A stretch of DNA of 64,000 bases from CAYVFC01 sp964450715 (GTDB lineage Bacteria; Myxococcota_A; Polyangia; Polyangiales; JAFGIB01), in NCBI GenBank assembly GCA_964450715.1, contig CAYVFC010000003.1, positions 65,539 through 129,538 on the forward strand. The letters run 5' to 3'. Numbering within the stretch: position 1 is the first letter of the stretch; each line of letters starts with the position of its first letter. The notes beneath the pieces are model-generated. The model was not told the DNA's origin, ran no database searches, and saw only the letters and a program-made list of their open reading frames with translations. Shown here in pieces: positions 1 through 8,571 of this stretch. Both the position numbers and the translations under genes were made by a program.

Positions 1-511
1 CCCTGGATGCACCGGGTCGAGCACCTCTTGGAGCTAAGTGCAGAAGCCAGCCGCGGATGGCTCAAGATTGATGGCGTCTCGTCCGGTTTTCGCGGGGATC
101 ATCCATCCCCGTAGGGGGCGGGCCTTGCGCCCGCGCGCCGCCCGATTCCAGGGGGGCAAGCCCCTCCGCTCGTTTACCAGAATGGTCGTACGCGGGGTCA
201 CGGGAAGCGCGCGGCAGGAGCGTTACGGTAGCCCGTTCAGCGTGAAACCCGGTGAGAAGGCTCGATCGCGCGCTTCTCGTGACCCGGAGGGGGGGCGGGG
301 GGGGTCGAGCGCGGGTTGCGTCCGGCAGAGCGAGAGTTTCCGAAGCCGGACAATGCGACTCTCGCGTCCACCGAGAGTTCTGTACACGTCCCCGCCGGCA
401 GTAGACCAGCGCCGTAAGGGGGTCGAACTCGATAAGTCGATGATTGCCGCGTGAAGACGGCGGCAAGACGTACGATGACTGACAGCTCTCTCGACTTCTC
501 GAGTCCGACCC
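1..511. other. Leading 0.5 kb without a supportable gene
   Basis: Open frames exist on both strands here, but their translations are low-complexity Arg/Pro/Ser strings typical of high-GC shadow frames, and none resembles a known family. The stretch holds one copy of a dispersed GC-rich palindromic repeat (107-143) and a small inverted repeat (GCGAGAGT at 330-337 with ACTCTCGC at 358-365) that could fold into a hairpin. I see no rRNA or tRNA signature. Confidence 0.5.
107..143. repeat. Dispersed GTAGGGG/CTTG palindromic repeat, copy 1
   Basis: CCCCGTAGGGGGCGGGCC followed by TTGCGCCCGC folds back on itself. Relatives of this short element lie at 7646-7676, 17674-17700 and 44567-44595, always between genes. 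Confidence 0.6.
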
Positions 512-1159
512 CTAGGAAGCACGGGGGGTGGAGAGGAATGACCGAACGAGCTGCCCGATGGTGATGGTCGGCCCGCCATGCCCACAGCAGTCGTCGTCGT
601 CCAGGTCGATGAGCCGGCTGTCGTCCTTGAACGGCTCGATGGCGGCAAAGGCCTCCGGGGTGGCCAGCGATATAAGCGCTTCCACCGCCGCCCCGGCTAT
701 AGCCGCGCTTTCGTAGCCCAGAAAGGGCTTGATGAGCTGCTCGGCGTCGGGCTCGCCTATCTCGGCGATGATCCAGGGAAGCTGCTCCAGCGCGGGCGAG
801 GCCTGCTTGCGCTTGAGCGCCCGCTTGACCGCGGCCGAGAACGGACGAGGTCGGTCGCAGCCCACGTCGACCAGCGCCTCGCAGGCCTGGATGCGCACCG
901 ATGGGTCGTCGTGATCGAGCAAGCGCATCAGCGCATCCAAGGTCTCCGAGCCCGGCGCTTGCGCGCACAGGTCGGCCAGCCGCTCCAGTTGCATGCAGGC
1001 CTGCGAAGCATCGGAGAGCTTCTCGGCTTCGGCGACCGCACGAGCCAGAAGCGTGCGCAGCTCCTTGCTATTGCTCTTCAACAGGCCGGACTCGGCCTTG
1101 CGTAGCGCCTGGTCGGCGTCGAATACGGCTTTTAACTGTGCGCGCAGTGTCTTTGCCAT
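512..1159 (-). CDS. HEAT-repeat protein
   Basis: A 215-residue, probably cytoplasmic, alpha-helical protein. The middle (about residues 65-190) has HEAT-like helical pairs such as LMRLLDHDDPSVRIQACEAL and AGAAVEALISLATPEAFAAI. These repeats normally form a scaffold for protein contacts, so no reaction can be assigned. The C-terminus carries an acidic run followed by Cys-Cys-Gly-His (DDDDCCGHGG), which could bind metal; that is inference. The start at 1159 (MAKTLRAQL) is chosen because the reading frame upstream crosses a terminator-like hairpin and loses protein character. It lies downstream of the MaoC-like gene on the same strand but is separated from it by that hairpin, so it is probably transcribed independently. 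Confidence 0.7.
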   Translation of the reverse strand: MAKTLRAQLKAVFDADQALRKAESGLLKSNSKELRTLLARAVAEAEKLSDASQACMQLERLADLCAQAPGSETLDALMRLLDHDDPSVRIQACEALVDVGCDRPRPFSAAVKRALKRKQASPALEQLPWIIAEIGEPDAEQLIKPFLGYESAAIAGAAVEALISLATPEAFAAIEPFKDDSRLIDLDDDDCCGHGGPTITIGQLVRSFLSTPRAS

Positions 1160-1179
1160 CTTGATCCCTGAACCCAAAA

Positions 1180-1203
1180 CCCCGGAAGCAGACGCTTCCG
1201 GGG
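1180..1203 (-). terminator. Hairpin terminator after the MaoC-like gene
   Basis: A perfect 10-bp stem (CCCCGGAAGC / GCTTCCGGGG) with a 4-base loop is followed on the minus strand by GTTTTGGG. It sits between the MaoC-like gene and the HEAT gene. The T-run is short, so efficiency is uncertain. Confidence 0.6.
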
Positions 1204-1245
1204 TCGGAAAGAGGTTGACGCTCGAACAGAGGTGAGGTGCGGCGG

Positions 1246-2103
1246 TTACTCCTCCACCACGCACCAGGCATCGCGAAGAAGGTCCTTGCCCTCCTCGTTC
1301 TTGGCGATCAGTCCGTACTTGGTCCCGCCCTCCTCGGCCGGGCCGATCTTGAAGCCCTGGAAGGTCAGCGTCTGGCCGGGGATGACCGGACGGGCGAACT
1401 GCACCCGGTAGCGCTTGAGCTTCATCGGGTCCTTTTCCGGGCCGCAGACGTTGTCCACGAAGACCTTGTGGCCGAAGGCCATGGTGCATAGCCCCTGCAG
1501 GATGATGCCGGGCAGCCCCACGTCGGTGGCGAACTTGTTGTCGATGTGGATGGGGTTGTGGTCACCGGAGGGCTCGGCGTAGATCCAGGTCTGGCCGTTA
1601 CGCACTTTCATCTGCTGGGTGAAGAGGATCTCGGTCGGCTCGGCCGAGGTGCGCTTGATCTCGTCCACGTTCTCGTCGCCGGCGCTGCGGTCGAAGAACT
1701 CCCACTTGGAGAGCACCACTTCCTCGCCGTCCTGGTTCTTGGTGACCGTGTCCCAGCCGACCACGCCGCCCTTCTTGCGGGTCTCGATGTGGGTGATGGT
1801 TCCCTCGGTGGTCAACACGTCGCCCGGCTTGATGGCCTTGAGCCATTTGAACTCCTGGGAGTAGTGAACCACCATCATGAAGTTCATACCGATCTCCGGG
1901 TCCAGGATGACGTGGGCCGTGGGGCCGGCCGTATACCTGACTGCGTACATCGGAGGCGCGATGATCCCGCCCTCCCTTCGGTTGTCGAAGTAGGCGTCGT
2001 TGTCGTCGTTGGTTCCCAGCGCGTAGTAGATCGTCTCGTGCTGCTCGATCTGCATCGGCTCGGACGGGTATTTCTTGCCAACCACCTTGTCGTTCAATGG
2101 CAT
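1246..2103 (-). CDS. MaoC-family (R)-specific enoyl-CoA hydratase-like protein
   Basis: A 285-residue double hot-dog protein. The N-terminal half (residues 1-140) looks like the MaoC N-terminal hot dog and includes KAIKPGDVLTTEGTI. The C-terminal half carries the hydratase-2 signature YAEPSGDHNPIHID at about residue 177-190, with the Asp and His that in this family activate water to hydrate trans-2-enoyl-CoA. Length fits double hot-dog hydratases or dehydratases. The start has a strong ribosome site, AGGAGGT at 2115-2109. A promoter with a palindrome overlapping it lies upstream (2211-2239). The natural acyl-CoA substrate cannot be told from sequence; beta-oxidation, hydroxyalkanoate supply and lipid synthesis are all possible. 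Confidence 0.88.
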   Translation of the reverse strand: MPLNDKVVGKKYPSEPMQIEQHETIYYALGTNDDNDAYFDNRREGGIIAPPMYAVRYTAGPTAHVILDPEIGMNFMMVVHYSQEFKWLKAIKPGDVLTTEGTITHIETRKKGGVVGWDTVTKNQDGEEVVLSKWEFFDRSAGDENVDEIKRTSAEPTEILFTQQMKVRNGQTWIYAEPSGDHNPIHIDNKFATDVGLPGIILQGLCTMAFGHKVFVDNVCGPEKDPMKLKRYRVQFARPVIPGQTLTFQGFKIGPAEEGGTKYGLIAKNEEGKDLLRDAWCVVEE

Positions 2104-2210
2104 TACAGACCTCCTGAGGTGTTTTTACGGATGTTTCTCGGGAACGGTTCCCTGAAACGGATCGGGGGCATCGCGCCGCACGCGAGGCGGCGAGGATTTT
2201 CGAGATCCGT

Positions 2211-2239
2211 ACTTACTCGTAAGTGCCGAAATTTGTCAA
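2211..2239 (-). promoter_or_regulatory. Promoter with palindromic operator for the MaoC-like gene
   Basis: On the minus strand TTGACA (2239-2234) is followed after about 17 bases by the perfect 14-bp palindrome ACTTACGAGTAAGT (2224-2211), which covers the expected -10 position. The half-site ACTTACGA matches 7 of 8 bases of the half-site in the metK promoter palindrome. A repressor, perhaps of the TetR type, is inferred from the geometry only. The -10 match is weak. Confidence 0.45.
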
Positions 2240-2330
2240 CGCGGACGCCCTTTCCCGGTAATCGACACACCGGCAAGGGCGGGAGCCCCGGGGCGGGACC
2301 GGGCGCGGCGGCCGATTCCGCCTTCTGCCC

Positions 2331-3530
2331 TCAGCGCCGCGCCTTGTTCTTGCGGGGGCGGCTCTTCTTCAGCAGCATCGAGGCCAGCCGGGCGGCGCGG
2401 TCGGTCTTCTCCCAGGTGAAGCTCTTCTCGGTGCGGCCGAAGTGACCGTAGGCGGCCGTGGGCCGGTAGATGGGCCGGAGCAGATCCAGCTGCTGGATGA
2501 TGGCCGCGGGCCTGAAATCGAACACGCGTCCGACCGCCCGGGCGATCTTGTCCTCGGACACCACGCCGGTGCCATAGGTGGTCACGTGAATGCTGATGGG
2601 CTTGGCCACCCCGATGGCATAGGAGACCTGCACCTCGCACCTGCGGGCCAGCCCGGCGGCCACGATGTTCTTGGCCACGTAGCGTCCGAAGTAACAGGCG
2701 CTGCGGTCGACCTTGGACGGATCCTTGCCGCTGAACGCGCCACCGCCGTGCCGACCCATGCCGCCGTAGGTGTCGACGATGATCTTGCGGCCCGTAAGCC
2801 CCGCGTCCCCGTAGGGGCCGCCGATGACGAAGCGCCCGGTGGGATTGACCCAGAACTTGGTCTTGCTGTCGATCATCCGGCGCGGCACCACCGGCTTGAT
2901 GATCTTCTCGATCACGCCCTCGCGGATCTTTTTGTAGCTGACGTCCGGGGAGTGCTGGGTCGAGACCACCACCGCGTCCACCCGCTTGGGCCGGTGGTCG
3001 GCGTCGTACTCGATGGTGACCTGGCCCTTGGCGTCCGGGCGCAGCCAGGGCAGCCGGCCGCTCTTGAGCAGCTGCGACTGCCGCTTCATCAGCTTGTGGG
3101 CCAGCATGATGGGCATGGGCATGAGATCGGGCGTCTCGTCCACCGCAAAGCCGAACATCAGCCCCTGGTCGCCGGCTCCCTGCTCCTTGAACATCCCCTT
3201 GCCCTTGGACACGCCCTGGCTGATATCGGGCGACTGCTGCTCGACCGCGGTGAGCACCGCGCAGGTAGCCGCGTCGAATCCCATCGAGGAATCCGTGTAG
3301 CCGATGTCGGTGACAGTCTGCCGCACCAGCTTGGCGAAATCGATATCAGCCTTGCTGGTGATCTCCCCGGCGCAGATTACGTAGCCGGTCTTGACCATGG
3401 TTTCGCAAGCCACGCGCGAGCGCTTGTCGGCGGCCAGCGCGGCGTCGAGCACGGCGTCCGAGATGGCGTCGCACATCTTGTCCGGGTGCCCCGCGGACAC
3501 GGATTCGGAAGTGAACAGGTAGCCGGCCAT
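2331..3530 (-). CDS. metK: S-adenosylmethionine synthetase
   Basis: A 399-residue cytosolic enzyme that makes S-adenosylmethionine from ATP and methionine. Family signatures are clear: GHPDK (residues 14-18), the ATP-binding hexapeptide GAGDQG in the middle of the chain, and the phosphate-loop motif GGGAFSGKD. Length agrees with bacterial MetK. The open frame continues 49 codons upstream, but the start at 3530 (MAGYLFTSES) is supported by AGGAGG at 3542-3537 and by family N-termini; the extension also crosses the likely promoter. A GC-rich inverted repeat at 2247-2280 may terminate it. No SAM-riboswitch fold was recognised in the leader; an 18-bp palindrome in the promoter suggests protein control instead. 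Confidence 0.97.
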   Translation of the reverse strand: MAGYLFTSESVSAGHPDKMCDAISDAVLDAALAADKRSRVACETMVKTGYVICAGEITSKADIDFAKLVRQTVTDIGYTDSSMGFDAATCAVLTAVEQQSPDISQGVSKGKGMFKEQGAGDQGLMFGFAVDETPDLMPMPIMLAHKLMKRQSQLLKSGRLPWLRPDAKGQVTIEYDADHRPKRVDAVVVSTQHSPDVSYKKIREGVIEKIIKPVVPRRMIDSKTKFWVNPTGRFVIGGPYGDAGLTGRKIIVDTYGGMGRHGGGAFSGKDPSKVDRSACYFGRYVAKNIVAAGLARRCEVQVSYAIGVAKPISIHVTTYGTGVVSEDKIARAVGRVFDFRPAAIIQQLDLLRPIYRPTAAYGHFGRTEKSFTWEKTDRAARLASMLLKKSRPRKNKARR

Positions 3531-3555
3531 AAAAATCCTCCTGGGTCGCAATCGG

Positions 3556-3584
3556 AATCTTTCACATACGAGTTCGTATGTCAA
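3556..3584 (-). promoter_or_regulatory. metK promoter with 18-bp palindrome between -35 and -10
   Basis: TTGACA at 3584-3579, a 17-base spacer and AAGATT at 3561-3556. The spacer and the end of the -35 contain the perfect palindrome ACATACGA-AC-TCGTATGT (3581-3564). Such placement is typical of a repressor operator. The -35 box is a consensus match; the -10 box matches only three of six bases. Confidence 0.5.
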
Positions 3585-3672
3585 CTGGTTAACACAGTTT
3601 GTAGACGCGCGTCCGTGCAGTGTCAAATAGGCCGTTTTTTTATCGTTTTCGTTCCCGCCGTAGAATTCCCAT

Positions 3673-3697
3673 GTCATCTCGACCGAAGGGAGAGATC
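3673..3697. repeat. Half-copy of the GTCATTTCGA-type repeat
   Basis: GTCATCTCGACCGAAGGGAG and the bases after it match one arm of the palindromic element at 8430-8508. It overlaps the 3' end of the 3674-5518 gene and supplies that gene's last codons and stop. Confidence 0.6.
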
Positions 3698-5518
3698 TTC
3701 TTCCGGTCGTGCTGGCTGCAGTCGCTCCTGTCGTAGAATCTGGGCCCAGTTGAGCATGGCCGTGCCCGCGTGCTGGACGAAGTCGTTCCTCACGGAGAGA
3801 TCAGCCGGGTATCCGGGAACCCCTCCCAGGGCCGCCCGAGGATTTAGCAGCAGGTGCTCGGGCCCGGGAAGCCACATGTACCGCAGCAAAAGGGCGAGCC
3901 CCTTCTCGATCTGCTCCCGCAGGGCAGCGGTCGGCAGCCCCTGCTGCTTCGCGGCCGCGTATATGGCGACCAGCGCTTCGGTGCGGGAGGCCACCGGGGT
4001 TAGCCGTGGCAGCAAGATGGGTCCGACCCCGTAGGCCCCCTCGATGGCCCAGGGGCTCTTGCCCGGGCGGTACTGCAGCACGCGGTTGAACTCGGCCCAG
4101 CGCAGACAGAAATCGAGCGCTTCCTCGGCGGGCATGTATCGCGATGCCTCGGAGGCGGCCTGGCATGTCCAGTGCTCCTCTCCGTAGAAGTAACGGCTGC
4201 CGAAGAAGCTCCAGGCCGCCCCGGTCAAGTGGCCCATCAGCTTGCGGGCGCTCTGCAGATCGCGGTCGTCCTTTGTTACCGAATAGGCATTGAGCAGCGC
4301 GAAGGCGGCCTCACCACTGTAGTACATGCGCTGCACGTCGACCGGGCGGTCTGCCTTCAGGTCGTATATGTGCATCAGCTCGCCGTCGGGTCGTTGCATG
4401 GAACGTATGAAGGCGTTGAGGCCCTGCAGCATCCATCGCGCCTGGCGGCTGTCGCTGCCTTTCAGCAGCTCGGCCGCGGCCAGCCCGGTCAGCGCGGCCG
4501 AGCCCATGTCCACCCCGCGGCTCGATACGATGCAGAACCGCTCCGGCCCGCCGCAGCGCCTTAGCGCGTGGGTCTTCGACCAGTGCATGGCGCGCAGCGC
4601 TCCGGCCCGGGCCTCGCGCATTCCGAGCAGCCGGCCGGCCTGAGCCAGGAAGTACGTGGTTCCCGCGTGCCGGGGCATGCTGTAGTAGCCGGTCGGGATC
4701 TCGCGGTCGTTACGGCCGTCGTAGATATAGGTGTAAAGGCCGTTGCGCTTTTGGTGGCGCAGCAGAAAGCGCGCGCCCTGCCGAGCGGCGGTTTCCAGCA
4801 GCTCCGGGCTGAGTTTCTCCGGTCGCCCGGCGGGGTAGGGCCGTTCGGTGATGGTGTCGGCCCGAAAACGCCTTACGGTCGCCTCGGCCAGCAGCTCGTC
4901 GCGGCTGAGGTCCAGCTCGGCTGCCAGCCGCTTGAGCACGCCCGGCGTGTCGATACCGAAGCTCAGATCGGGTACCGGCGTACCGATCCCGCGCTCGTAG
5001 AAGCCCCCGGACCAAATCTGATCCGGGGTGAGAAAGGCGCGTTTTTCGCCCAGCCGGGCCTCGACGCCCTCGAGCAGCGGCACCAGCCCCATGGCGTCGA
5101 GCAGCGGCAGCGAGCCCCGCAGCGGGGCGTAACCGCGTATCACCGTGATGCTGAAGCGCAGGGGATTTTCCGAGGAAACCGGCCATCCGGGCAGCGCGAC
5201 CAGGGCCGGATCGCCGGCGAAGCGCTGCACGGCCGCCTGGATAGAGGGTACAAGCCGGTCGCTGTCCGAGAGGTGGCGGGCGCGCAGCCGTCCAGCCCAC
5301 CAGGCGCTGACGATGATGGGGCCCGCCGCCCGGTAACCCTCGGCCTCCGGAGGCGGCGGCGGCAGCGGCAAGCCCTGGCGCGCCGCCTGTAGCGCGCCCA
5401 GCGCCCATTCGGCTCCCTCTGTCTCCAGCGCGGGCGCGAGATCGATGCGCGAGCTCAGATAGACGGTGCCCGACCCCGCTACGGTCAGGGCGAGCCAGAG
5501 AAGCAGCACGCGTCTCAC
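3674..5518 (-). CDS. Exported alpha-helical barrel protein of unknown function
   Basis: A 614-residue protein with an N-terminal signal or anchor segment (RRVLLLWLALTVAGSG), so it probably acts outside the cytoplasm. From about residue 225 it shows repeating helical units with motifs such as GYYSMPRHAGTTYFLAQ, RGVDMGSAALTGLAAAELL and YYSGEAAFALLNAY, a pattern of alpha/alpha-toroid proteins like glycosidases, epimerases or terpene cyclases. I do not recognise the specific family. The N-terminal 200 residues are unlike the rest. It follows a small membrane-protein gene by 10 bases and forms an apparent operon with nadB. The last eight codons and stop fall inside a dispersed repeat, so the natural C-terminus may once have been different. 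Confidence 0.75.
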   Translation of the reverse strand: MRRVLLLWLALTVAGSGTVYLSSRIDLAPALETEGAEWALGALQAARQGLPLPPPPPEAEGYRAAGPIIVSAWWAGRLRARHLSDSDRLVPSIQAAVQRFAGDPALVALPGWPVSSENPLRFSITVIRGYAPLRGSLPLLDAMGLVPLLEGVEARLGEKRAFLTPDQIWSGGFYERGIGTPVPDLSFGIDTPGVLKRLAAELDLSRDELLAEATVRRFRADTITERPYPAGRPEKLSPELLETAARQGARFLLRHQKRNGLYTYIYDGRNDREIPTGYYSMPRHAGTTYFLAQAGRLLGMREARAGALRAMHWSKTHALRRCGGPERFCIVSSRGVDMGSAALTGLAAAELLKGSDSRQARWMLQGLNAFIRSMQRPDGELMHIYDLKADRPVDVQRMYYSGEAAFALLNAYSVTKDDRDLQSARKLMGHLTGAAWSFFGSRYFYGEEHWTCQAASEASRYMPAEEALDFCLRWAEFNRVLQYRPGKSPWAIEGAYGVGPILLPRLTPVASRTEALVAIYAAAKQQGLPTAALREQIEKGLALLLRYMWLPGPEHLLLNPRAALGGVPGYPADLSVRNDFVQHAGTAMLNWAQILRQERLQPARPEEDLSLRSR

Positions 5519-5528
5519 GTGAGCCCCT

Positions 5529-5927
5529 TCAGCCGTCCAGCTTGCGCAGCAGGTGAAGCTGCAGCGCGGGAAGGGCGATCAGGTAGGGCAGCACCAGCGC
5601 GGCCACCGATACCATGAGCAGTGCGCCTCCGGCGCCCACCGGGCCATAGAGGCCGGAAAGGTGGGCCGCGGTCAGACACAAGGCGGTTACGGCGATCATG
5701 CCCCCGAGCAGGGTCAGCCAGCAGGCGACCAGCGAGAGCAGCCGGCCCCAGCGCGTGCGCAGCAGCAGACCGACCGCTCCGGTGGCAAAGGCGGCGGCCA
5801 GGGCGGTACCGATGGTATCGACCGGCCACCAGCGGGCGGGGAGCGCGACCCAGATGCCCCCCAGAAGCAAGAGGGCAAGCGAGCCCTGCAGAAAGACCAG
5901 AAGCGGTCGCTTGTTTTGCTCGCTCAT
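5529..5927 (-). CDS. Small four-helix membrane protein
   Basis: 132 residues with four predicted membrane spans (about 8-30, 38-55, 63-88 and 98-125) and a short basic N-terminus (MSEQNKRP). No family recognised. It lies 24 bases after nadB and 10 bases before the toroid-protein gene, so the three are probably co-transcribed. A GAGGGGG stretch precedes the start. The association with nadB may be only positional. Confidence 0.65.
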   Translation of the reverse strand: MSEQNKRPLLVFLQGSLALLLLGGIWVALPARWWPVDTIGTALAAAFATGAVGLLLRTRWGRLLSLVACWLTLLGGMIAVTALCLTAAHLSGLYGPVGAGGALLMVSVAALVLPYLIALPALQLHLLRKLDG

Positions 5928-5951
5928 CCAGCCCCCTCGAGCACCGGAGCC

Positions 5952-7589
5952 CTAGTCCCAGACGAAGCGCAGGCGGGGCGGGGCGCCCTTGCCGACCACG
6001 GTGTCGGCCCGAAAAGCCTCGTCCGGCTGCGGGTGATCGTCGTTGAAGTGAAGCCCGCGGCTCTCCTTGCGCAGCGAGGCGCAGGCCACGATGAGCTCGG
6101 CCACCAGGCTGATGTTCCTCAGCTCCAACAGGTCGATATTCACCTCGTTGGTGCGCCAGTACTCGCGGATCTCCTCGCGCAGCAAGGCGATGCGCCGGTC
6201 CGCGCGCTCCAGCCGCTTGTCCGAGCGCACGATGCCCACGTAGTTCCACATCAGCCGCCGGATCTCGTCCCAGTTCTGGGTGACCACCACCGCCTCGGTG
6301 CTGGGGGTGATGCGGCTGGCGTCCCAGTCGGGCGGCTCGGGATGCGGGCCGTCAGGCAGCTGGTTGGCGATGGAGAGCGCGGCCCGCCGCCCGTAGACCA
6401 GTCCCTCCAGCAACGAGTTGGAGGCCAGGCGATTTGCACCGTGTAGGCCGGTGCAGCTGCACTCGCCGATGGCCCATAGCCCGCGCACCGTGCTGTGGCC
6501 GTTGTGGTCCACCACCACGCCGCCGCAGGAGTAGTGGGCCGCGGGCACTACCGGGATGGGCTGGACGGTCAGATCGATGCCGTACTTCAGGCACTCGCGG
6601 TAGATGTTGGGAAAGCGCTGTTTGAGGAAGTCGGCCGGCCGCCGGGTCATGTCCAGCAGCACGTGCTCGTCGCCGGTGCGCTTGAGCTCGTAGTCGATGG
6701 AGTGCGCCACCTCGTCCCGGGGGGCCAGGTCGCCCTGGGCGCTGTACTTCTCCATGAAGGCGGTGCCGTCCTGCAGCCGCAGGATGCCCCCCTCGCCGCG
6801 CAGCGCCTCGCTGATCAGGAAGTTCTTGGACAGGGGGTGGTAGAGGCAGGTGGGGTGGAACTGGAAGAACTCCATGTTGGCCACCTCGGCCCCCACCCGG
6901 TAAGCCATGGCCACGCCGTCGCCGCTGGCCACGTCCGGATTGGTCGTGTACAGGTAGACCTTGCCCGCGCCGCCCGTGGCCAGCACCGTGGCCTTGGCCA
7001 CTACCGTATGCACCTCGTTGCCCGCCTCATCGAACACGTAGGCGCCGACCACCAGGTGGTCGCTGCCGTACTTGGACTGATCGATGAGGTCGATGGCCAT
7101 GTGGCGTTCCAGCAGGCGGATGCGGGGGTTCTGGTTCACCGCGTCGGTGAGCGCGCGCTGCACCTCCGCTCCGGTCAGATCCGCGGCGTGCACGATGCGC
7201 CGGGCGCTGTGCCCGCCCTCCTTGGTCAGATCCAGCCCGGTGCCGTTGTCCTCGCGTAGCTCGGCCTTGCTGAAGTCGGTGCCCAGGCGGATCAGCTCCC
7301 GGATGCGGTCCGGGCCGTCTCGCACCACCATCTCCACGACCTGGCGATGGGAAATGCCGCGCCCCGCCTCCAGCGTATCGCGCACGTGAGCCTCGAAGGA
7401 GTCGGCCGGGTCGAGCACCGCCGCGATGCCTCCCTGCGCCCGGGAGGTGGAGGAATCGTCCACCTTGCGCTTGGTGACCACAGTCACCTCGGCATGCTTG
7501 GCCGCTTCCAGCGCAAAGGAGAGACCGGCGACGCCGCCGCCGATAACCAGAAAATCGCATTCGATCCGCATAATACGGAGGGGCACCAT
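5952..7589 (-). CDS. nadB: L-aspartate oxidase
   Basis: A 545-residue flavoprotein that oxidises L-aspartate to iminoaspartate, the first step of de novo NAD synthesis; in anaerobes fumarate can replace oxygen as acceptor. Seen directly: the FAD-binding dinucleotide fold VIGGGVAGLSFALEA near the N-terminus, SRAQGGIAAVLD, the active-site region HSARRIVHA, FFQFHPT, and GLHGANRLASNSLLE in the C-terminal FAD segment. Length fits NadB, and the C-terminal helical domain is complete. The relation to succinate dehydrogenase flavoprotein is close, but the NAD-type motifs favour NadB. The start could be 7589 (weak AAAAGGGG upstream) or the internal ATG at 7571. No nadA or nadC is nearby; the downstream partners are two unknown proteins. 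Confidence 0.95.
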   Translation of the reverse strand: MVPLRIMRIECDFLVIGGGVAGLSFALEAAKHAEVTVVTKRKVDDSSTSRAQGGIAAVLDPADSFEAHVRDTLEAGRGISHRQVVEMVVRDGPDRIRELIRLGTDFSKAELREDNGTGLDLTKEGGHSARRIVHAADLTGAEVQRALTDAVNQNPRIRLLERHMAIDLIDQSKYGSDHLVVGAYVFDEAGNEVHTVVAKATVLATGGAGKVYLYTTNPDVASGDGVAMAYRVGAEVANMEFFQFHPTCLYHPLSKNFLISEALRGEGGILRLQDGTAFMEKYSAQGDLAPRDEVAHSIDYELKRTGDEHVLLDMTRRPADFLKQRFPNIYRECLKYGIDLTVQPIPVVPAAHYSCGGVVVDHNGHSTVRGLWAIGECSCTGLHGANRLASNSLLEGLVYGRRAALSIANQLPDGPHPEPPDWDASRITPSTEAVVVTQNWDEIRRLMWNYVGIVRSDKRLERADRRIALLREEIREYWRTNEVNIDLLELRNISLVAELIVACASLRKESRGLHFNDDHPQPDEAFRADTVVGKGAPPRLRFVWD

Positions 7590-7645
7590 AGCCCCTTTTC
7601 CCCCCCCCTGCCACCTCGTCGCAGCTCCCTTCGTCGCGTAGCGCC

Positions 7646-7676
7646 GTAGGGGAGGGGCTTGCCCCCTCCCCTTTTT
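7646..7676 (+). repeat. Dispersed GTAGGGG/CTTG palindromic repeat, copy 2
   Basis: GGGGAGGGG (7649-7657) and CCCCTCCCC (7663-7671) form a nine-base-pair stem with a CTTGC loop, followed by TTTTT. The copy looks like an intrinsic terminator on the plus strand, although no plus-strand gene ends just before it. It may insulate the divergent genes on either side. Confidence 0.6.
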
Positions 7677-7728
7677 CGGGAGACCGCCAGGGCCTCCCCT
7701 ACCTGGCGTACAGCCCGGGCGACGGGTT

Positions 7729-7758
7729 TTGGCCTGCCGCGATCGTTTGCTCTACAAT
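7729..7758 (+). promoter_or_regulatory. Promoter of the lytic transglycosylase gene
   Basis: TTGGCC (7729-7734), an 18-base spacer and TACAAT (7753-7758). The start codon at 7765 is six bases after the -10 box, so transcription would begin at or next to the ATG and the mRNA would be leaderless. No ribosome site is visible. Confidence 0.5.
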
Positions 7759-7764
7759 AGGTTC

Positions 7765-8379
7765 ATGCGTGCAGTGGCCACAGCCTGCCTCCTGGCCCTG
7801 ATCCTGGCTCCCGGCTGGGCGCTGGCCGACGACATCTACCGCTTCGTCGACCGCGACGGCGTGACCCACTACAGCAACAAGCCCTCCGGGCCCGGTTGGA
7901 AGCGGGTTTTCCGGGGATCGCGACCCAAGGCGGTGCGCCCGCGGATCGATCCGAAGCGCTACGCGCGCGATCCCAACGCCCATCGCCGCTATAATGCCTA
8001 TATCCGCGAGGCCGCTCTTCTTTACCAGCTACCCGAGACCATCATCCGTGCCGTGATGAAGGTCGAGAGCAACTTCTACCCCTACGTGGTCTCGGCCGAC
8101 GGCGCCATGGGGCTGATGCAGCTCATGCCGGCCACCGCGGCCAACATGGGCGTGCGCAATCCCTTTGACCCGCGCGAGAACATCCTGGGCGGTACCCGCT
8201 TTCTGCGCATCCTGGCCAACAGCTTCAACGGCGACCTGGTGCTGACGTTGGCGGCCTATAACGCGGGTCCGGGCGCAGTGGTCAAGTACAAGGGCGTACC
8301 CCCCTATCGCGAGACCCGGCGCTACGTGCAGAACGTGCTGCGCTACTACTACGCCTACCGCATGGCCGAGAAGGCCTAG
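7765..8379 (+). CDS. Lytic transglycosylase with DUF4124 domain
   Basis: A 204-residue exported protein that should cleave peptidoglycan glycan strands. Order of parts: signal peptide (MRAVATACLLALILAPGWALA), a DUF4124-like segment (DDIYRFVDRDGVTHYSNKP), then an SLT domain. The SLT domain shows the catalytic glutamate in KVESNFYPY, then GAMGLMQLMPATA and AAYNAGPGAV, all standard for the Slt/MltC-like fold. A start upstream at 7729 is possible but would put extra residues before the signal peptide. No neighbour suggests a dedicated secretion or division role. Confidence 0.92.
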   Translation: MRAVATACLLALILAPGWALADDIYRFVDRDGVTHYSNKPSGPGWKRVFRGSRPKAVRPRIDPKRYARDPNAHRRYNAYIREAALLYQLPETIIRAVMKVESNFYPYVVSADGAMGLMQLMPATAANMGVRNPFDPRENILGGTRFLRILANSFNGDLVLTLAAYNAGPGAVVKYKGVPPYRETRRYVQNVLRYYYAYRMAEKA

Positions 8380-8429
8380 CCCGAGTTTACCGCGTTTGAG
8401 AACCGATTCTGAATGATTTCGATCACTCG

Positions 8430-8508
8430 GAGACCTCTCCCTGCGGTCGAGGTGACAACAGCGCGGCTTCGCCGTATTGCCGTCATTTCGACCGCAGGGA
8501 GAAATCTC
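8430..8508. repeat. Palindromic GTCATTTCGA-type repeat element
   Basis: Two 27-base arms (8430-8456 and 8482-8508) are inverted copies matching at 23 of 27 positions, separated by 25 bases. The motif GTCATTTCGACCGCAGGGAG recurs in part at 3673-3697 and 47562-47621. It resembles small non-autonomous palindromic elements (MITE or REP-like). Confidence 0.7.
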
Positions 8509-8571
8509 GTTTCGTTCTCGCACCTGCCGGGTACAATGACGCTGCCCGTCTTCTCGACCCGGAGGATCGTC

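Noticed and set aside
38..466. Open frames in the first 500 bases
   Set aside because: Both strands are open, a common effect of high GC; the products are Arg/Pro/Ser-rich without motifs.
3531..3670. SAM riboswitch before metK
   Set aside because: The leader is short after the inferred promoter and has no recognisable riboswitch core; only the palindrome stands out.
3531..3677. N-terminal extension of metK by 49 codons
   Set aside because: It includes the promoter and ribosome site and does not resemble MetK; the start at 3530 fits the family.
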